Assembly: GCA_003024175.1 (NCBI GenBank)
Contig: MDYQ01000479.1
Location: 1-64,000 of the forward strand
Direction: 5' to 3'
DNA from: Planoprotostelium fungivorum
Taxonomy: Eukaryota > Evosea > Variosea > Cavosteliida > Cavosteliaceae
Length of the DNA stretch: 64,000 nt
The position numbers and the translations under genes are program-made. The notes beneath the pieces are model-generated. The model did no database searches, had not been told where the DNA came from, and saw nothing but the letters and a program-made list of their open reading frames with translations. Positions within the stretch are counted from its first letter, which is position 1. Every line of letters begins with the position of its first letter. Positions 1 to 10,011 of this stretch are shown one piece after another.

Positions 1-1333
1 ACCCCCGCCGCCCCGAGCGAGAAGAAGAAGGTGAAACCCACCTACGTGGATCCCAACCTGGCCGTTCCTTCCTTCGAGAGAGGAAAGAGGACCTTCCACT
101 TTCTGGCAGAGAAAGAGATCGAAGAGAGAGTCCAGAAGCAGAGGGGAAAGCCAAAGGAGCAACTCAAGACCGAAGCCGACGCTGCCGCCGTCGAACAGAT
201 CGAAGTGGTGAGTTGTGTGAGACGTTTCACCCTGACGAGATCAGGAGAAGAGGAAGGTCCACGAGCCCATCCCCGACGTAGAGTGGTGGGACAAGTTCTT
301 GTTGCCTCACGACAGCTACACCGATATCGACCCCGTTCCCAACGCTCCCAGCGATGGTAAAGATCGATTCGGACAAGTGAAGTTGGAGGACATCAACCAC
401 TACATTGAACATCCCGTTCCCATCAGACCACCCGGAGAGAGTGAAGAGAAACCACCCATTGCCATGTTCTTGACCGAGAAGGAGAGGAAGAGGTTGAGGA
501 AGCAGACGAGAGCGGAGAGAGAGAAGGAGAAGCAGGAGAGGGTACTCATGGGATTGGAGGAGGCACCCGCACCCAAGGTCAAGCTGTCTAATCTGTCTCG
601 TGTATTGGGTGAGTCGATTGTCATCACATCACATTGCATCACATCACATTGCATCACAACACATTGCATCACAACACATCATCACAACAACTCACGAGAT
701 GATGAAATGAAATTGAAGACGAATAGGAGCGGAATCATCTGCAAACCCCACACAAATCGAACAAGAAGTGAGACGACAGACGGCCGAGAGAGTCGCCAAC
801 CACGACGCTCGAAATGCCTCGAGAAAGTTGAGCAAAGAGGAACGAAAGGAGAAGATCAAGGAGAAGCTCACCACAGACGCCAAGGCCTCCACCCACGTGG
901 CCGTCTTCCGCATCTTAGACCTCACCCACCCCCAACACAAGTTCAAGATCGACGCCAACGCCAAGGAGAACTGGATGACTGGATGCACCATCATCCAGCC
1001 CGCCTTCTCCATGGTTCTTGTAGAGGGTGCGAACAAGTCTGTCAGGAGGTGAGGTGGAGAGAGAGAAGCACAGTTGACGTGGACAGGTTCAAAAAGTTGA
1101 TGCTGAATCGCATCGATTGGAACAAGACAAAGGAGGACGAGACGGAGGAGGAAGTGAAGAACAAGAAGCACAACCAGTGTGATCTAGTGTGGGAGGGAAC
1201 CATTCTCAAGGCAAACTTTCAGAACTTCAAGTTTGAGACGCCCGCGGGAGAGGCGGGGGTGAGGAAGTACCTCAGTGGAAGGTGGTCGGAGCACTACTGG
1301 GACATGTGCAAGAACTTTAAGCTTGAAGAGTAA
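1..1333 (+). CDS. PRPF3: U4/U6 snRNP protein PRP3 (3' part)
   Basis: Splicing factor of the U4/U6.U5 tri-snRNP that binds the U4/U6 duplex. The window opens inside the gene, so the N-terminus is missing. Exons read as 1-207, 245-608, 727-1048 and 1087-1333, with introns of 37, 118 and 38 nt that keep frame. The PRP3 core is clear: VEWWDKFLL, KLSNLSRVLG, a charged helix around RRQTAERVANHDARNASRK, then the C-terminal ferredoxin-like part with STHVAVFRI, KFKIDANA and LMLNRIDW, ending FKLEE and TAA. The C-terminal DUF1115 part looks complete. Intron 2 carries a pentamer microsatellite. The gene converges on PIGL with 140 bp between the stop codons. Confidence 0.93.
627..681. repeat. ATCAC/ATTGC pentamer microsatellite in PRPF3 intron 2
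   Basis: A run of CATCACATCACATTG units, later degrading to CATCACAAC, fills much of intron 2. The same pentamer recurs in introns at 44.8, 47.06, 50.95 and 51.9 kb and between two genes at 48.1 kb. Confidence 0.85.
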
Positions 1334-1473
1334 ACCTTCTCTCCTTACTCTTCTCCTTCCTCTTCTTTTATCTCAACTCTTACAACTCTTCTTTTATCTC
1401 ATCTCATCGGTGTCTCTGTCTCATCCTCATCTCTCTGCTTCATCTCGTCTCTCTGTCTCAGCTTCGTCCCTCT

Positions 1474-2262
1474 TTATCGTCTCATGGGTTGTAATGTATT
1501 GATGTATGTGTACCGTGAAAAGAGGACGAAGAGCCGTCGAAACCATACAAACTGGCTGGCATGAGCGGACATGGCTTTGTAGTTGCTGAGCAGGTTCCAA
1601 TGGAAGAAGCTGCAAATGATGAACATCCCATCTCGTTGGATGATGAAAGTTCGAACCCACCTCCACTGTCCGAATTTGTAAGATAGGGGTGCATCTGCGA
1701 CTCCAATGTACTTTCGTAGGATGTTCGTGCTGTCTAACGTGTGACAGGGGACACAGATGTCCTTGTGTACTTTCTTTACCGCTCGATGCACGGCAATGTG
1801 GTTCGGATGCCCAGAGACTCCATAATCATCAAAGGTGATGATCATCTCCAGTAGAGGATGTAGTTTCGTTTGTTGAAGAACGAAAGAAGCCAACAGATCG
1901 ACATCCCAAACCTGATTCGTGTTGACACGAGCGAGAACAAAAGATGAAGGGAGGCGTACCTCTTTTGGGCCGTCTCTTATTTGTTCATGGTCGATCACAG
2001 TCACATCACCAGGAGACATTCCCAGTTCGAGGCAACATTGGTTCAACTCTTTGATCCTTACCTCTCCCAACCCCTCATAATCCCCCGTTGACATGCACAA
2101 CAGATGTATACGGTGGCCTGCAGACAGAAGCCCCAGCATCGTGGGCACAAAGAACATGGCCTCATCATCTGGATGGGCGGTGACAATCAAGACAGTGGCA
2201 TCGTCGTCGTCTCCGTCTCCTTCTCTTTGTGTTCTCCGTCTGACCTTCTTTATATCGTCCAT
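1474..2262 (-). CDS. PIGL: GlcNAc-PI de-N-acetylase (PIG-L)
   Basis: Second enzyme of GPI-anchor synthesis; it deacetylates GlcNAc-phosphatidylinositol at the ER. The LmbE-family zinc motif HPDDE AMFF lies about 30 residues from the start, followed by GDYEGLGEVR, FDDYGVSGHPNH, NILRKYI and the C-terminal signature FVWFRRLFVLFSRYTYIN. The whole span is one open frame, but two in-frame insertions look like introns: 1912-1959 (48 nt, GT-AG), and a second one just before the SFFHWNL segment. Removing them gives a protein nearer the usual length. Most relatives have an N-terminal membrane anchor. Here the first Met is followed by a charged stretch, so either the anchor is absent or a 5' exon was missed. 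Confidence 0.9.
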   Translation of the reverse strand: MDDIKKVRRRTQREGDGDDDDATVLIVTAHPDDEAMFFVPTMLGLLSAGHRIHLLCMSTGDYEGLGEVRIKELNQCCLELGMSPGDVTVIDHEQIRDGPKEVRLPSSFVLARVNTNQVWDVDLLASFVLQQTKLHPLLEMIITFDDYGVSGHPNHIAVHRAVKKVHKDICVPCHTLDSTNILRKYIGVADAPLSYKFGQWRWVRTFIIQRDGMFIICSFFHWNLLSNYKAMSAHASQFVWFRRLFVLFSRYTYINTLQPMRR

Positions 2263-2320
2263 ATAGAACAGGAGATGTGCGTAAAGGGAGGTGATGCGAT
2301 GGGGGGGAGGGAGGGAGATT

Positions 2321-2338
2321 TTTGGGGTTTAGGGTTTA
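2321..2338 (+). promoter_or_regulatory. telo-box-like motif upstream of RPS3
   Basis: The sequence GGGGTTTAGGGTTTAAG contains two overlapping TTTAGGG-like units about 320 bp before the RPS3 start. In plants the telo-box (AAACCCTA) sits in promoters of ribosomal protein genes, so a similar role is possible, but this is a single occurrence. The rest of 2263-2653 holds no gene I can see. Confidence 0.25.
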
Positions 2339-2653
2339 AGCGGCGAGAGGATCACCGAAGCCCTTTTGGAGCATCGTCTACAGTAGCAATCCAAGTGTGA
2401 GTCTCACCCTACATCATCCATCCATCGTCTATACTCTCCATAGACATTCCATCTCTCGATTCTACCTCTTTTCTTGAAGCATGATCCATCCATCATAAAC
2501 TGGATGGATGATTGCGATGGGAAGTCGTGTGTATTCGATCGAAATGATTAAGAACGAGTTGATGCCAAGCGAGGAATAGAGTCGGTCGATACATATTCGA
2601 AAAGTTAATCGCGATCGTGAAGCTGATTGAATGCTTCAGGTCCAGAGGAGAAT

Positions 2654-3643
2654 ATGGCCCAAAACCAGCAAGTCAACAAGAAGAGGAAGTTCGTCGCCGA
2701 CGGTGTTTTCTACGCCGAGCTGAACGAGCTGCTCCAGCGTGAGCTGGCCGAGGAGGGATACTCTGGAGTCGAGGTGAGAATTCTCTTTTAAACTCTTTCC
2801 TTTGCATTTCCACATTGCATCTCACGATCGCATCGAGTTCGGATGAAAGATACGAAACGTAATGCGAGCGAAGGAGTAAATTTACGATAGGTCCGCGTGA
2901 CCCCCACCAGAACCGAGATCATCATCCGTGCCACTCGCCCCAAGAACGTTTTGGGAGAGAAGGCCAGACGTATCCGTGAGCTCACTGCCGTCGTCCAGAA
3001 GAGATTCGGTTTCGCCGAGGGAGCCGTCGAGCTGTACGCCGAGCGTGTCCAGAACAGAGGTCTCTGCGCCGTTGCCCAGGCCGAGTCCCTCAGATACAAG
3101 CTCCTCGAGTCTCTGCCCGTCCGCAGGTACGCCTATAACGAGCCACTCCTCCTTCTAACCCACCACAGAGCTTGCTACGGAGTGCTGAGATTCGTCATGG
3201 AGTCTGGAGCCAAGGGATGCGAGGTCATCGTCTCCGGTAAGCTGAGAGCTCAGAGAGCCAAGGCCATGAAGTTCAAGGACGGTTACATGATCAAGTCCGG
3301 AAACCCCACCACTTACTACGTCGACACCGCCATGCGTCACGTTCTCCTCAGACAGGGTCAGTCCCTTCTCTCTTTCTACTCTTATCCTCTTTCTTCTCTT
3401 ATCCTCTCTATTCTTATCCTATCTACCTCTTTCTACTCTGATATTCAAAATTGACAAAGAACAGGAGTGCTCGGAGTGAAGGTATCGATCATGCTTCCAT
3501 GGGATCTGAAGGGAGAGACCGGACCCAAGACACCCCAGCCTGATGTCGTCAGAGTTCTGGAGCCCCAAGAGAACGACGAGCCCGTCGCCTCTTACGGACA
3601 ATCCAAGGAGGAGTCTCAACCCCAGCAAGTCCCCGCTCAGTAA
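2654..3643 (+). CDS. RPS3: 40S ribosomal protein S3
   Basis: Component of the 40S mRNA entry channel. Exons are 2654-2773, 2891-3126, 3169-3356 and 3465-3643; introns are 117, 42 and 108 nt. The start ATG gives [19 protein letters not shown], the normal uS3 N-terminus. The KH domain follows ([28 protein letters not shown]), then [38 protein letters not shown] and [13 protein letters not shown]. The tail is short and ends in a Q/P-rich segment with TAA. Length and order match the family with no gaps. Confidence 0.97.
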
Positions 3644-3845
3644 TTGCAAACCATCTCTCTGAAGCCATAAATTCTCCTCAATAGATGCTTGAGTTTTATT
3701 CTCTCCCTTCCTCTCTTCTCTCTCTTCATCTTGTCCCTCTCTCCTCTCTCTTCTTATCGTTGCTCTCTTCCTCTCTTCTCTTCTTATCGTGTCTCTCTCC
3801 TCTCTTCATCTCGTGCCTCTCTGTCTGTCTGAACGATCGTTATGA

Positions 3846-4384
3846 TCACATCATCTGATCCAACAACTTGATGGTAGTCTGGATCATCACGCAGTCTCTG
3901 GGAGTAAGGGTGTGGATATCGTATACGTTTATTACAAAAAAGAATCTGAACGGCTGGTTTGGTTTGTACACGGTGGACCGAGGGGATCGGTCATCCGATT
4001 GAGAAAGTTTGACACAAGTCAAGAAAGGATGATGAAGGTGGTACAGGAGACGGTGAGATCTCTCCTCTACAGTGCCATCGTCGTCAACGCAGTAATCGGT
4101 TGGAAAGCCTGCTCCGATGTGAGAATGCGGTTGAGAATGTATGGATCTAAGCTCACCTCGAAAGCCTTCCTCTTGTTTCTCTGACATGAAGTTGCTGATT
4201 GGGCTGTCTCTGACCAAGCGCACACGTTGAACTGAATGACGAGAGTGGGTTGACGCCACATGGCAGCCAGGCATCTCTTTCGAAGAGCTTCGTCTTTGAA
4301 CTCGCTGGTGTAAGCCACAGAGAGGTAGTTTGCAAAGACTTCGAGCTGAGATCTGCTAGCCGATTGGATCGAGTTGACATTCAT
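3846..4384 (-). CDS. hypothetical protein, probably three exons
   Basis: I do not recognise this gene. From the ATG at 4384 the frame reads [20 protein letters not shown], a helical stretch. A GT-AG intron of about 38 nt and a second of about 45 nt (beginning GTGAGC) let it run into the long downstream frame that ends in KLLDQMM and TGA at 3846. The joined product would be roughly 145-150 residues with no signal peptide or membrane segment. Its stop lies about 200 bp from that of RPS3, so the two genes converge. The reading rests on splice signals and open frames only. Confidence 0.45.
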
Positions 4385-6098
4385 GGTGTATTGTTGGATT
4401 AGATTCTGATACAGCTGTGCTGAAGAGTGTGGAGGAGAATATGGTCTGAAACTCTGTAACGACCGGTGTCCTCCGATTCCGAATGTTTACCGCCAACGCT
4501 TCGGCCCGAGGGAGACAAGCTTCGGAATCTTCTCGCTACGTTGCAAGCATAACGCCATCATCTGTATACGGGCAAATCTGCCTTACAACCCTCCCTGAGG
4601 CGAATATTGCTCCCTGGTTGTGGTCGATCTGACGTGCCCAGGTTAAGAGAATTTCGTGTTTGTTCTCTTCCACGACAGAGAAGAGGAAGAGGACCACGAG
4701 AGCAGCTGTGAGGGTGTGTGCAATGTAGAGAAGAGGAGATGATGTCGACCGTTATCCCGATGGTCGATTCCGAGATCGGAAACAAGAGACATCTCCCGAT
4801 CGTGAAGTGATTATCGGCTACATTATCAGTCGATTTATCCTCTCTACCTCTCATCTCACTCATCATCTCACTAGAGAGCATTCTCAATCACGTTAGACCA
4901 AAATCTGCAAGAAACAACATCATAACTGCGATACTCTACCAATATTCGTTTGATACGCTGAGCGAGATGACCAACGCTGCAACAGACCGGCTCAATAACA
5001 AGATTATAAATGACCAATCGAATGTGAGACATTGATGCATGAGACAACTGCAGTTGTCTTTCAACAGCCGGACAGAAACAAGATATTCTGGACTCCAGAC
5101 TGAGTTTGATAAAAGTCCATACACAAAACAATTTTGTTGATTTCAATTTGAAGATAAAGGAATCCTTTGATCGTGTGCACATTGAACTGTTCCTTGAGAG
5201 CGCTGCAGGGCTGTTGTCTTCTCCACAGGTTCAGATTGACAGACACTACTCTTGGTGGACATCCTCTCTTCCCGTCTCAGGGTGGCTTGATGATGACAAT
5301 CATGTTGATGATGATCATATTGCAACATGTCTCACCTCATCACTGAATCTCATCTGAATCTCGTTCACTTCTCCCTCTTCCTCTCTTGTCCTCTCGTTGG
5401 GTGGGCGGATAAATTTAGACACCTCGATTCTGGATTGGCAGCACTTTGAGGAATCTGGCGAAGCCATTCTCCCTAAACCCTGTCTCGTTCATCAGAGTGT
5501 TTGCGATGACAGAGATGATGCGATGGGTGTCTGTACCACAACGATGAGACGAACGACGATCAATGTCTCGAATGAATGGTTCATCACATCACTCAAATCC
5601 ACTCCATCATCTCACCTAGATATAAACTTGTCCAAGTGGACAGTTCTTCGTCGTCTCGAAGTAATTCGATCGTCGGTATTGTGCAAACTACGACTGGGCT
5701 AGATTGTAGGGTGCTGCTCTTCCTCTCTGGTGGAAAAGCAGACTCTTCTTCCTCTTATCGATCTGAAACAAAATCATATCTTCATCACTACGTTCTTCTG
5801 TTCCTTCTCTTTCTTCTCTTCTTTGTATTCTTGTCCTCCTCTGTCACAATGCTCAACATTACGTATTGTGTATTGCATCTCGAGATCTCACCTGGACTGA
5901 CCGGATTTGAACTCTTAGCAATGTACTGTGGCTCTACTGAGATGTCCAACGTCTAATGGATTTAACATCATCTCTCCTCGAAGATGGATCTCGACTCCAG
6001 ATCAAGACCGCAAAATTACTTCGCTCTCTGCGAAACGCAAATACAACAAGACACCGTCGAAAAGGGTCTTGCTTCGCGTTTTGTGACGACAAACCGGG
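4385..6098. other. stretch without a recognised gene
   Basis: About 1.7 kb between the unknown gene and the tRNA-like sequence. Several open frames of 60-126 codons occur on both strands, but none shows a known motif or a convincing splice pattern. CTAAACCCT at 5472 resembles a telo-box. The stretch could hold an unrecognised gene with many short exons or old repeat sequence. Confidence 0.4.
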
Positions 6099-6175
6099 CG
6101 CTCGAGTGGCCGAGCGGTGCGTCACACCGCCTTGTTGGCCGCTGTTTCCCCGTGTTCGGACCCCGACGCGTCAAC
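6099..6175 (+). repeat. tRNA-Leu/Ser-like sequence (possible SINE head)
   Basis: GTGGCCGAGCGGT matches the A box of tRNA-Leu/Ser, and GTGTTCGGACCCC, about 45 nt later, resembles a B box. The T stem pairs poorly and no matching acceptor stem is visible, so it is unlikely to be a working tRNA. An AT-rich stretch with TTTTATTTGTTTTAAA follows. A second GGCCGAGCG occurs at 6294. A tRNA-derived SINE or a decayed tRNA gene is the best guess. Confidence 0.35.
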
Positions 6176-6494
6176 AGGCCGACGTAATAAATGACTGGTT
6201 TTATTTGTTTTAAATCTTTTGTACTACCCTTGTTCTTAGGACGTTCTATGGAACGCCTACAGCGCAGGCAAAAAACTGAAAAACTGCTTTTTTGGCCGAG
6301 CGCCCGCAGATTTGCTCTCACTCGGCAATAGAATTAGGCAGAAACGAGTTTTCACTCAAATTGCCGCGAAAACATCAGACGAATTCAAAGTCCCAAATTC
6401 ACAAAGCACCGCTAAACAATCATTTTTTACATAGCACGCTCTCGCCGACCACGAGAGCCTTCTGCTACTGCTACAAACTCAAGTGTTATCTAGG

Positions 6495-7034
6495 ATGTCT
6501 GCTGTGTGTGGAGTATGCCGCGAGGCTAAACCGTTCGTGCCAATAGAGCATGCCAACGACGCCAACCCTGCCGTCTGGGCAGTGGTACCCGGTCACCAAA
6601 TCTGCTCCGACTGTGCTCTTGATCTGGAGCTTGACCTGAGGCCGTGTCCTTTCTGCCGTATCAGTCACGACAAGTGGAGACCCGTCCACAACGAGATCGC
6701 GCCTATGGATGTTGACGAGACCTACAACGGTATTCCAGAGCTTTTTGGTAGCCCTCGTCAGGCCTCACCTCCTCGTCCTCTGTCACCCACTTCAGAGCGC
6801 CTCACAGAGAATCGTCGCCAAGCTGTCAACGCACCTCCTCACAGAGAATCGTCGCCAGCCCCTGTGAGACGCCGTGGACCACGACCACCTTCTGGATGCC
6901 AATTTGTTTACGCAAACCCCGACACACGGTGCAAACTCCGTGGCCCACGTCGTACCGGATCAGACGGAAAGGTGTATTGCGAGGCCCACATCGAAGAGGG
7001 ACCGGAAACTGCTGCCAGACTCTTACAAGAGTAG
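6495..7034 (+). CDS. RING-type and second zinc-finger protein
   Basis: An intronless ORF of 179 codons. Residues 5-60 carry a RING-like pattern: CGVC, then HQICSDC, then CPFC. RING domains usually act as ubiquitin ligase modules. A low-complexity P/S/R region with a duplicated phrase (LTENRRQAVNAP and PHRESSPAP) follows. Near residues 130-165 a second Cys/His cluster appears (GCQFVYANPDTRC, then VYCEAH). After the stop at 7034 the same frame stays open to 7184 and encodes a strongly charged coiled-coil-like segment (METDKRRQAERIAQLEKK). TAG is a true stop elsewhere (eIF4E), so read-through, a sequencing error or gene decay are all possible. It has no introns, unlike its neighbours, and faces the HNH gene. 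Confidence 0.55.
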   Translation: MSAVCGVCREAKPFVPIEHANDANPAVWAVVPGHQICSDCALDLELDLRPCPFCRISHDKWRPVHNEIAPMDVDETYNGIPELFGSPRQASPPRPLSPTSERLTENRRQAVNAPPHRESSPAPVRRRGPRPPSGCQFVYANPDTRCKLRGPRRTGSDGKVYCEAHIEEGPETAARLLQE

Positions 7035-7268
7035 CGTATTAAGAATACCCTCGCCGTCACTCGAGAGAAATCACGCATGGAGACAGATAAGCGTCGTCAG
7101 GCAGAAAGAATAGCCCAGCTGGAAAAGAAAGCCGCCGAGGCGCAGAGACGTCTAGACCTCGAGAAACAACTCAACACACGATAGACTCATGTACAATAGG
7201 AGGAATCAAGTACTCCCGGTGCTGTTGTTTAGCAACAGACTGCATAGAGCAATTCATCAATTTACAGA

Positions 7269-8009
7269 ACCCGTATTGTCTAGACAACACAACACTAACG
7301 TACGAACGATACGCACGAGAGATAGTAGCAGTAGCAGAATGTAAAAATAAATTATGGTCATAATATTCTCTTTTTATTTATCTTTATATCCCCACCAAAA
7401 AGTTGAAAAATATCAAATAAATTATATCTTCTCATCGTTATTCTTCATTGTCAAGATCTTCAAGAAAATCAGGTCTGGCTCCATTAGATAAATTGTCGTA
7501 AGTGGTGAAAGTGTCAAATGCGGGTTGGTCAATCCACGTCTTCTTTAAAGCTGTAGTGTACGTGCACTCAGCATGCCAACTGAGGAGGCGTCGGAAGGGG
7601 CTGCGGCCTGCGGGAAGACACAAGGGAAGATTATTGATNACCCGTATTGTCTAGACAACACAACACTAACGTACGAACGATACGCACGAGAGATAGTAGC
7701 AGCAGCAGAATGTAAAAATAAATTATGGTCATAATATTCTCTTTTTATTTATCTTTATATCCCCACCAAAAAGTTGAAAAATATCAAATAAATTATATCT
7801 TCTCATCGTTATTCTTCATTGTCAAGATCTTCAAGAAAATCAGGTCTGGCTCCATTAGATAAATTGTCGTAAGTGGTGAAAGTGTCAAATGCGGGTTGGT
7901 CAATCCACGTCTTCTTTAAAGCTGTAGTGTACGTGCACTCGGCATGCCAACTGAGGAGGCGTCGGAAGGGGCTGCGGCCTGCAGGAAGACACAAGGGAAG
8001 ATTATTGAT
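7269..8009. repeat. 370-bp tandem duplication across a one-base gap
   Basis: Copy A spans 7269-7638 and copy B 7640-8009; the single base between them is N (7639). I count about three substitutions between the copies. Each contains the same 3' end of the HNH gene. The N exactly at the junction suggests that two contigs carrying allelic ends were joined, though a real recent duplication cannot be excluded. Confidence 0.9.
7438..7623 (-). pseudogene. duplicated 3' end of the HNH gene
   Basis: This copy repeats the last 61 codons of the HNH gene, from LCLPAGRSPFRR to DLDNEE and the stop. It sits in copy A of the 370-bp duplication with nothing of the gene upstream, because the N junction follows. 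It is either an assembly artefact or a tail fragment, and has no start of its own. Confidence 0.7.
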
Positions 8010-8968
8010 ATCGCTAAACGTCCTTGTTTGTGAAGGGCTCACTGGTGTCGAAGACTTTGAGATAGATTAGTTATAGATAATGATTGTGTGATCTAAATGT
8101 ACCTGCAACAGACCGGGGTCCAGGACTTTGACAATAAACTTTGTATTGATAGGGTCGTACAGAAAACACAACTGCTTACTGTCGAATGCCAGCTCGATAC
8201 CCTCACCAAGGAGCAGACCGTTACGTTCTTTGTTCACGTCATCCTCTTTCAGGCCAAATTCATCTAGCCCTTCGCCATATGTCGCATATTTCCATATATG
8301 AGATCCGCGAACCTGAATGCTTCAGTTACCTGATTAATCATGATCATTTTACCTTGTCTCGAGGATAGAATCTATCCAACACCATGCATTTGATGTCGCT
8401 AGATCGTGGGTCTTTCCTATCGTAGTACGAGATAAGACTGTTCTTAAATTCTGTAGAATCAACAAGAGTTCTCTTTGAAGGAGTCCAAATATCCAGTCTC
8501 TTCCGTTTTTGTATAACCATTTCCATCGCGATTAACTTAAGATATCTTTCTGTTTTACCTAATGTGAGTGTCAACAAAAATATCAACTCATTATCTCTCA
8601 ATACGACAGCCGAAACGACCCCTCTCAGCCGTCGCTATGTGAGCTAGAGCCAGAGAGGCCCGTAGAGCCCCATAGAGGCCCTGGGGACACCGCGACGAGA
8701 ATAAAGAGAATAAAAAGAGAATAAAGAAGGGTCGACTCTCACCGGTGGGGGTGGCTCCTTGTGCGGGAGGGGTAACACCGTGAACAGTGTAGGGTATATT
8801 CTCCACAGCGTTGTCTACAAGGATGCCAACATCATCAGATCGCTTGAGGGTGATCGATTCGGCTTGTAGTGTGAAGAGACCAGCCAACTGCTGAGCTGTG
8901 AGTCGCGACTCATACTTCTGCTCGGCGTCTCCTTGAGCATAAGGGTGTTTACGGTAAATATAAACCAT
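7809..8968 (-). CDS. HNH nuclease domain protein (oomycete/fungal type)
   Basis: Proposed start at 8968 (MVYIYRKHPYAQGDAE). Exon 1 continues to VENIPYTVHGVTPPAQ. After an intron of about 195 nt comes GKTERYLKLIAMEM up to DIKCMVLDRFYPRDK. A 40-nt intron (GTAAAATG to ATTCAG) then leads into VRGSHIWKYATYGEGLDEFG, the HNH core with RNGLLLGEGIELAFD. A last intron leads to LPLCLPAGRSPFRRLLSWHA and the stop. The SHIW and NGLLL...FD pair is typical of HNH proteins that are abundant in oomycetes and fungi and often occur in variable genome regions; their role is unclear. The first core His stands in SHIW where relatives often have AHIW. The last exon boundary is uncertain. Confidence 0.7.
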
Positions 8969-9148
8969 GATACACCTAAAAAGAGATTCAGAATACAGAA
9001 GATGATCAATGCCAACGTCCAAGATCGAGAGGCCAAGTGTTCGGTTTGAGCGTACAAAATTACCTTGAGACTGTTCGAGGTGACGATGATCGGCGACGAG
9101 GAGATACGGACGAGATCTGATGTGACGGTCAGAAAATGTAAACATACA

Positions 9149-9792
9149 CCGAAGACTATAGCAGGCGTCTAATTTTGGGTGAGGCGTATATTATTACCTT
9201 GTATATGGCTCGGAATGTGAACCACTGCAAAGTGAAAACGTTCGAGCGGTTGTACTATGATATCTCTTTGCGATATCTGGATAAATTCCGAAGCGAAAAT
9301 TTCCGCAGAACAGCCCTGACGCCCTGGCAGAAAGGATCTGGAGACGAGAGATGAACGTTTTGAGTGAAAACTTTATCTAGGATACTCAACACCAGCCTCG
9401 GCGAGCGTGATGGGTGACTCGATAAGGGGAATGATTATGTGATGGCAAGGGTCTGTGACGAGGCGGTTCAAGACGAGCCAGTTCGGACCAATAAGGAGGT
9501 ATGAATGGACGATTAGAGTCAGGAGGAGGGAAGATGTAGTCACGCTACATGACTGTATCCAGTGGCTGCTTCAAGGTATGTAACGCATCTTGTTTTTTTT
9601 CCCTTGGTTTCAGCGAAACAAAAAGCGAATCATCTCATGATCTGAAGATCACGTGATGGTGGAGCGCGATCGCGCTTGTCCGTCGATTCATGTGAAATGG
9701 AGATATAACTCTACTCCGTCTCTTAGGATCCGTTGTGGCAGAGTGCCAATCGTCATTTCCAACTGAATACACAAGCAAGCACTTCACCAAAC
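9149..9792. other. stretch without a recognised gene
   Basis: The region upstream of the HNH gene. No coding pattern is evident. TTTGAGTGAAAAC at 9359-9371 is an exact inverted match to GTTTTCACTCAAA near 6348, but 13 bp in 3 kb could be chance. Confidence 0.4.
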
Positions 9793-10000
9793 ATGCCCCC
9801 CCAAAGCTTTTGAGAATCCTGCAGATCTTGCACAGGCGGCCAAGGACTATGGCGGAGACATCCGGAGAGAACAGATGTCTTACATCACCCAAACTGGGAG
9901 TGCTGGTCAGAAAGCTTGTCTAAGAGAGGAGGGATTGAGCACTTCCAACATCACTCCAGCCTTTCTTGACGCAGCAAAGGACATCCTCAAGAACAATTGA
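9793..10000 (+). CDS. small unknown protein, frame disturbed at a C7 run
   Basis: From 9812 to the TGA at 9998 the frame reads like coding sequence (ADLAQAAKDYGGDIRREQ, then ITPAFLDAAKDILKNN): helical and charged, with no membrane segment. The nearest ATG (9793) is followed by seven Cs and lies one base out of frame with it. Six Cs would give MPPKAFENPADL. This may be a homopolymer sequencing error, a decayed gene, or a missed upstream exon. I do not recognise the family. It is followed by AAATAAATTGA, a possible poly(A) signal. Confidence 0.4.
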
Positions 10001-10011
10001 ACGGCCTCAAA

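Noticed and set aside
627-681. CRISPR-like repeat array in PRPF3 intron
   Set aside because: Units are five-base microsatellite steps with no unique spacers, inside a eukaryotic intron.
2788-3099. Long minus-strand frame opposite RPS3
   Set aside because: It is the shadow of conserved RPS3 exons; the plus-strand product is unmistakable.
5576-5956. 126-codon plus-strand ORF as a membrane protein gene
   Set aside because: The hydrophobic run comes from CT-rich low-complexity DNA, with no start context, splicing pattern or motif.
6099-6175. Functional tRNA-Leu or tRNA-Ser gene
   Set aside because: The A box is good, but the T stem mispairs and no acceptor stem can be formed.
7035-7184. Stop-codon reassignment (TAG as sense)
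   Set aside because: TAG ends eIF4E and the C2-TPR-PH-PH protein at the expected places, so TAG is a normal stop in this genome.
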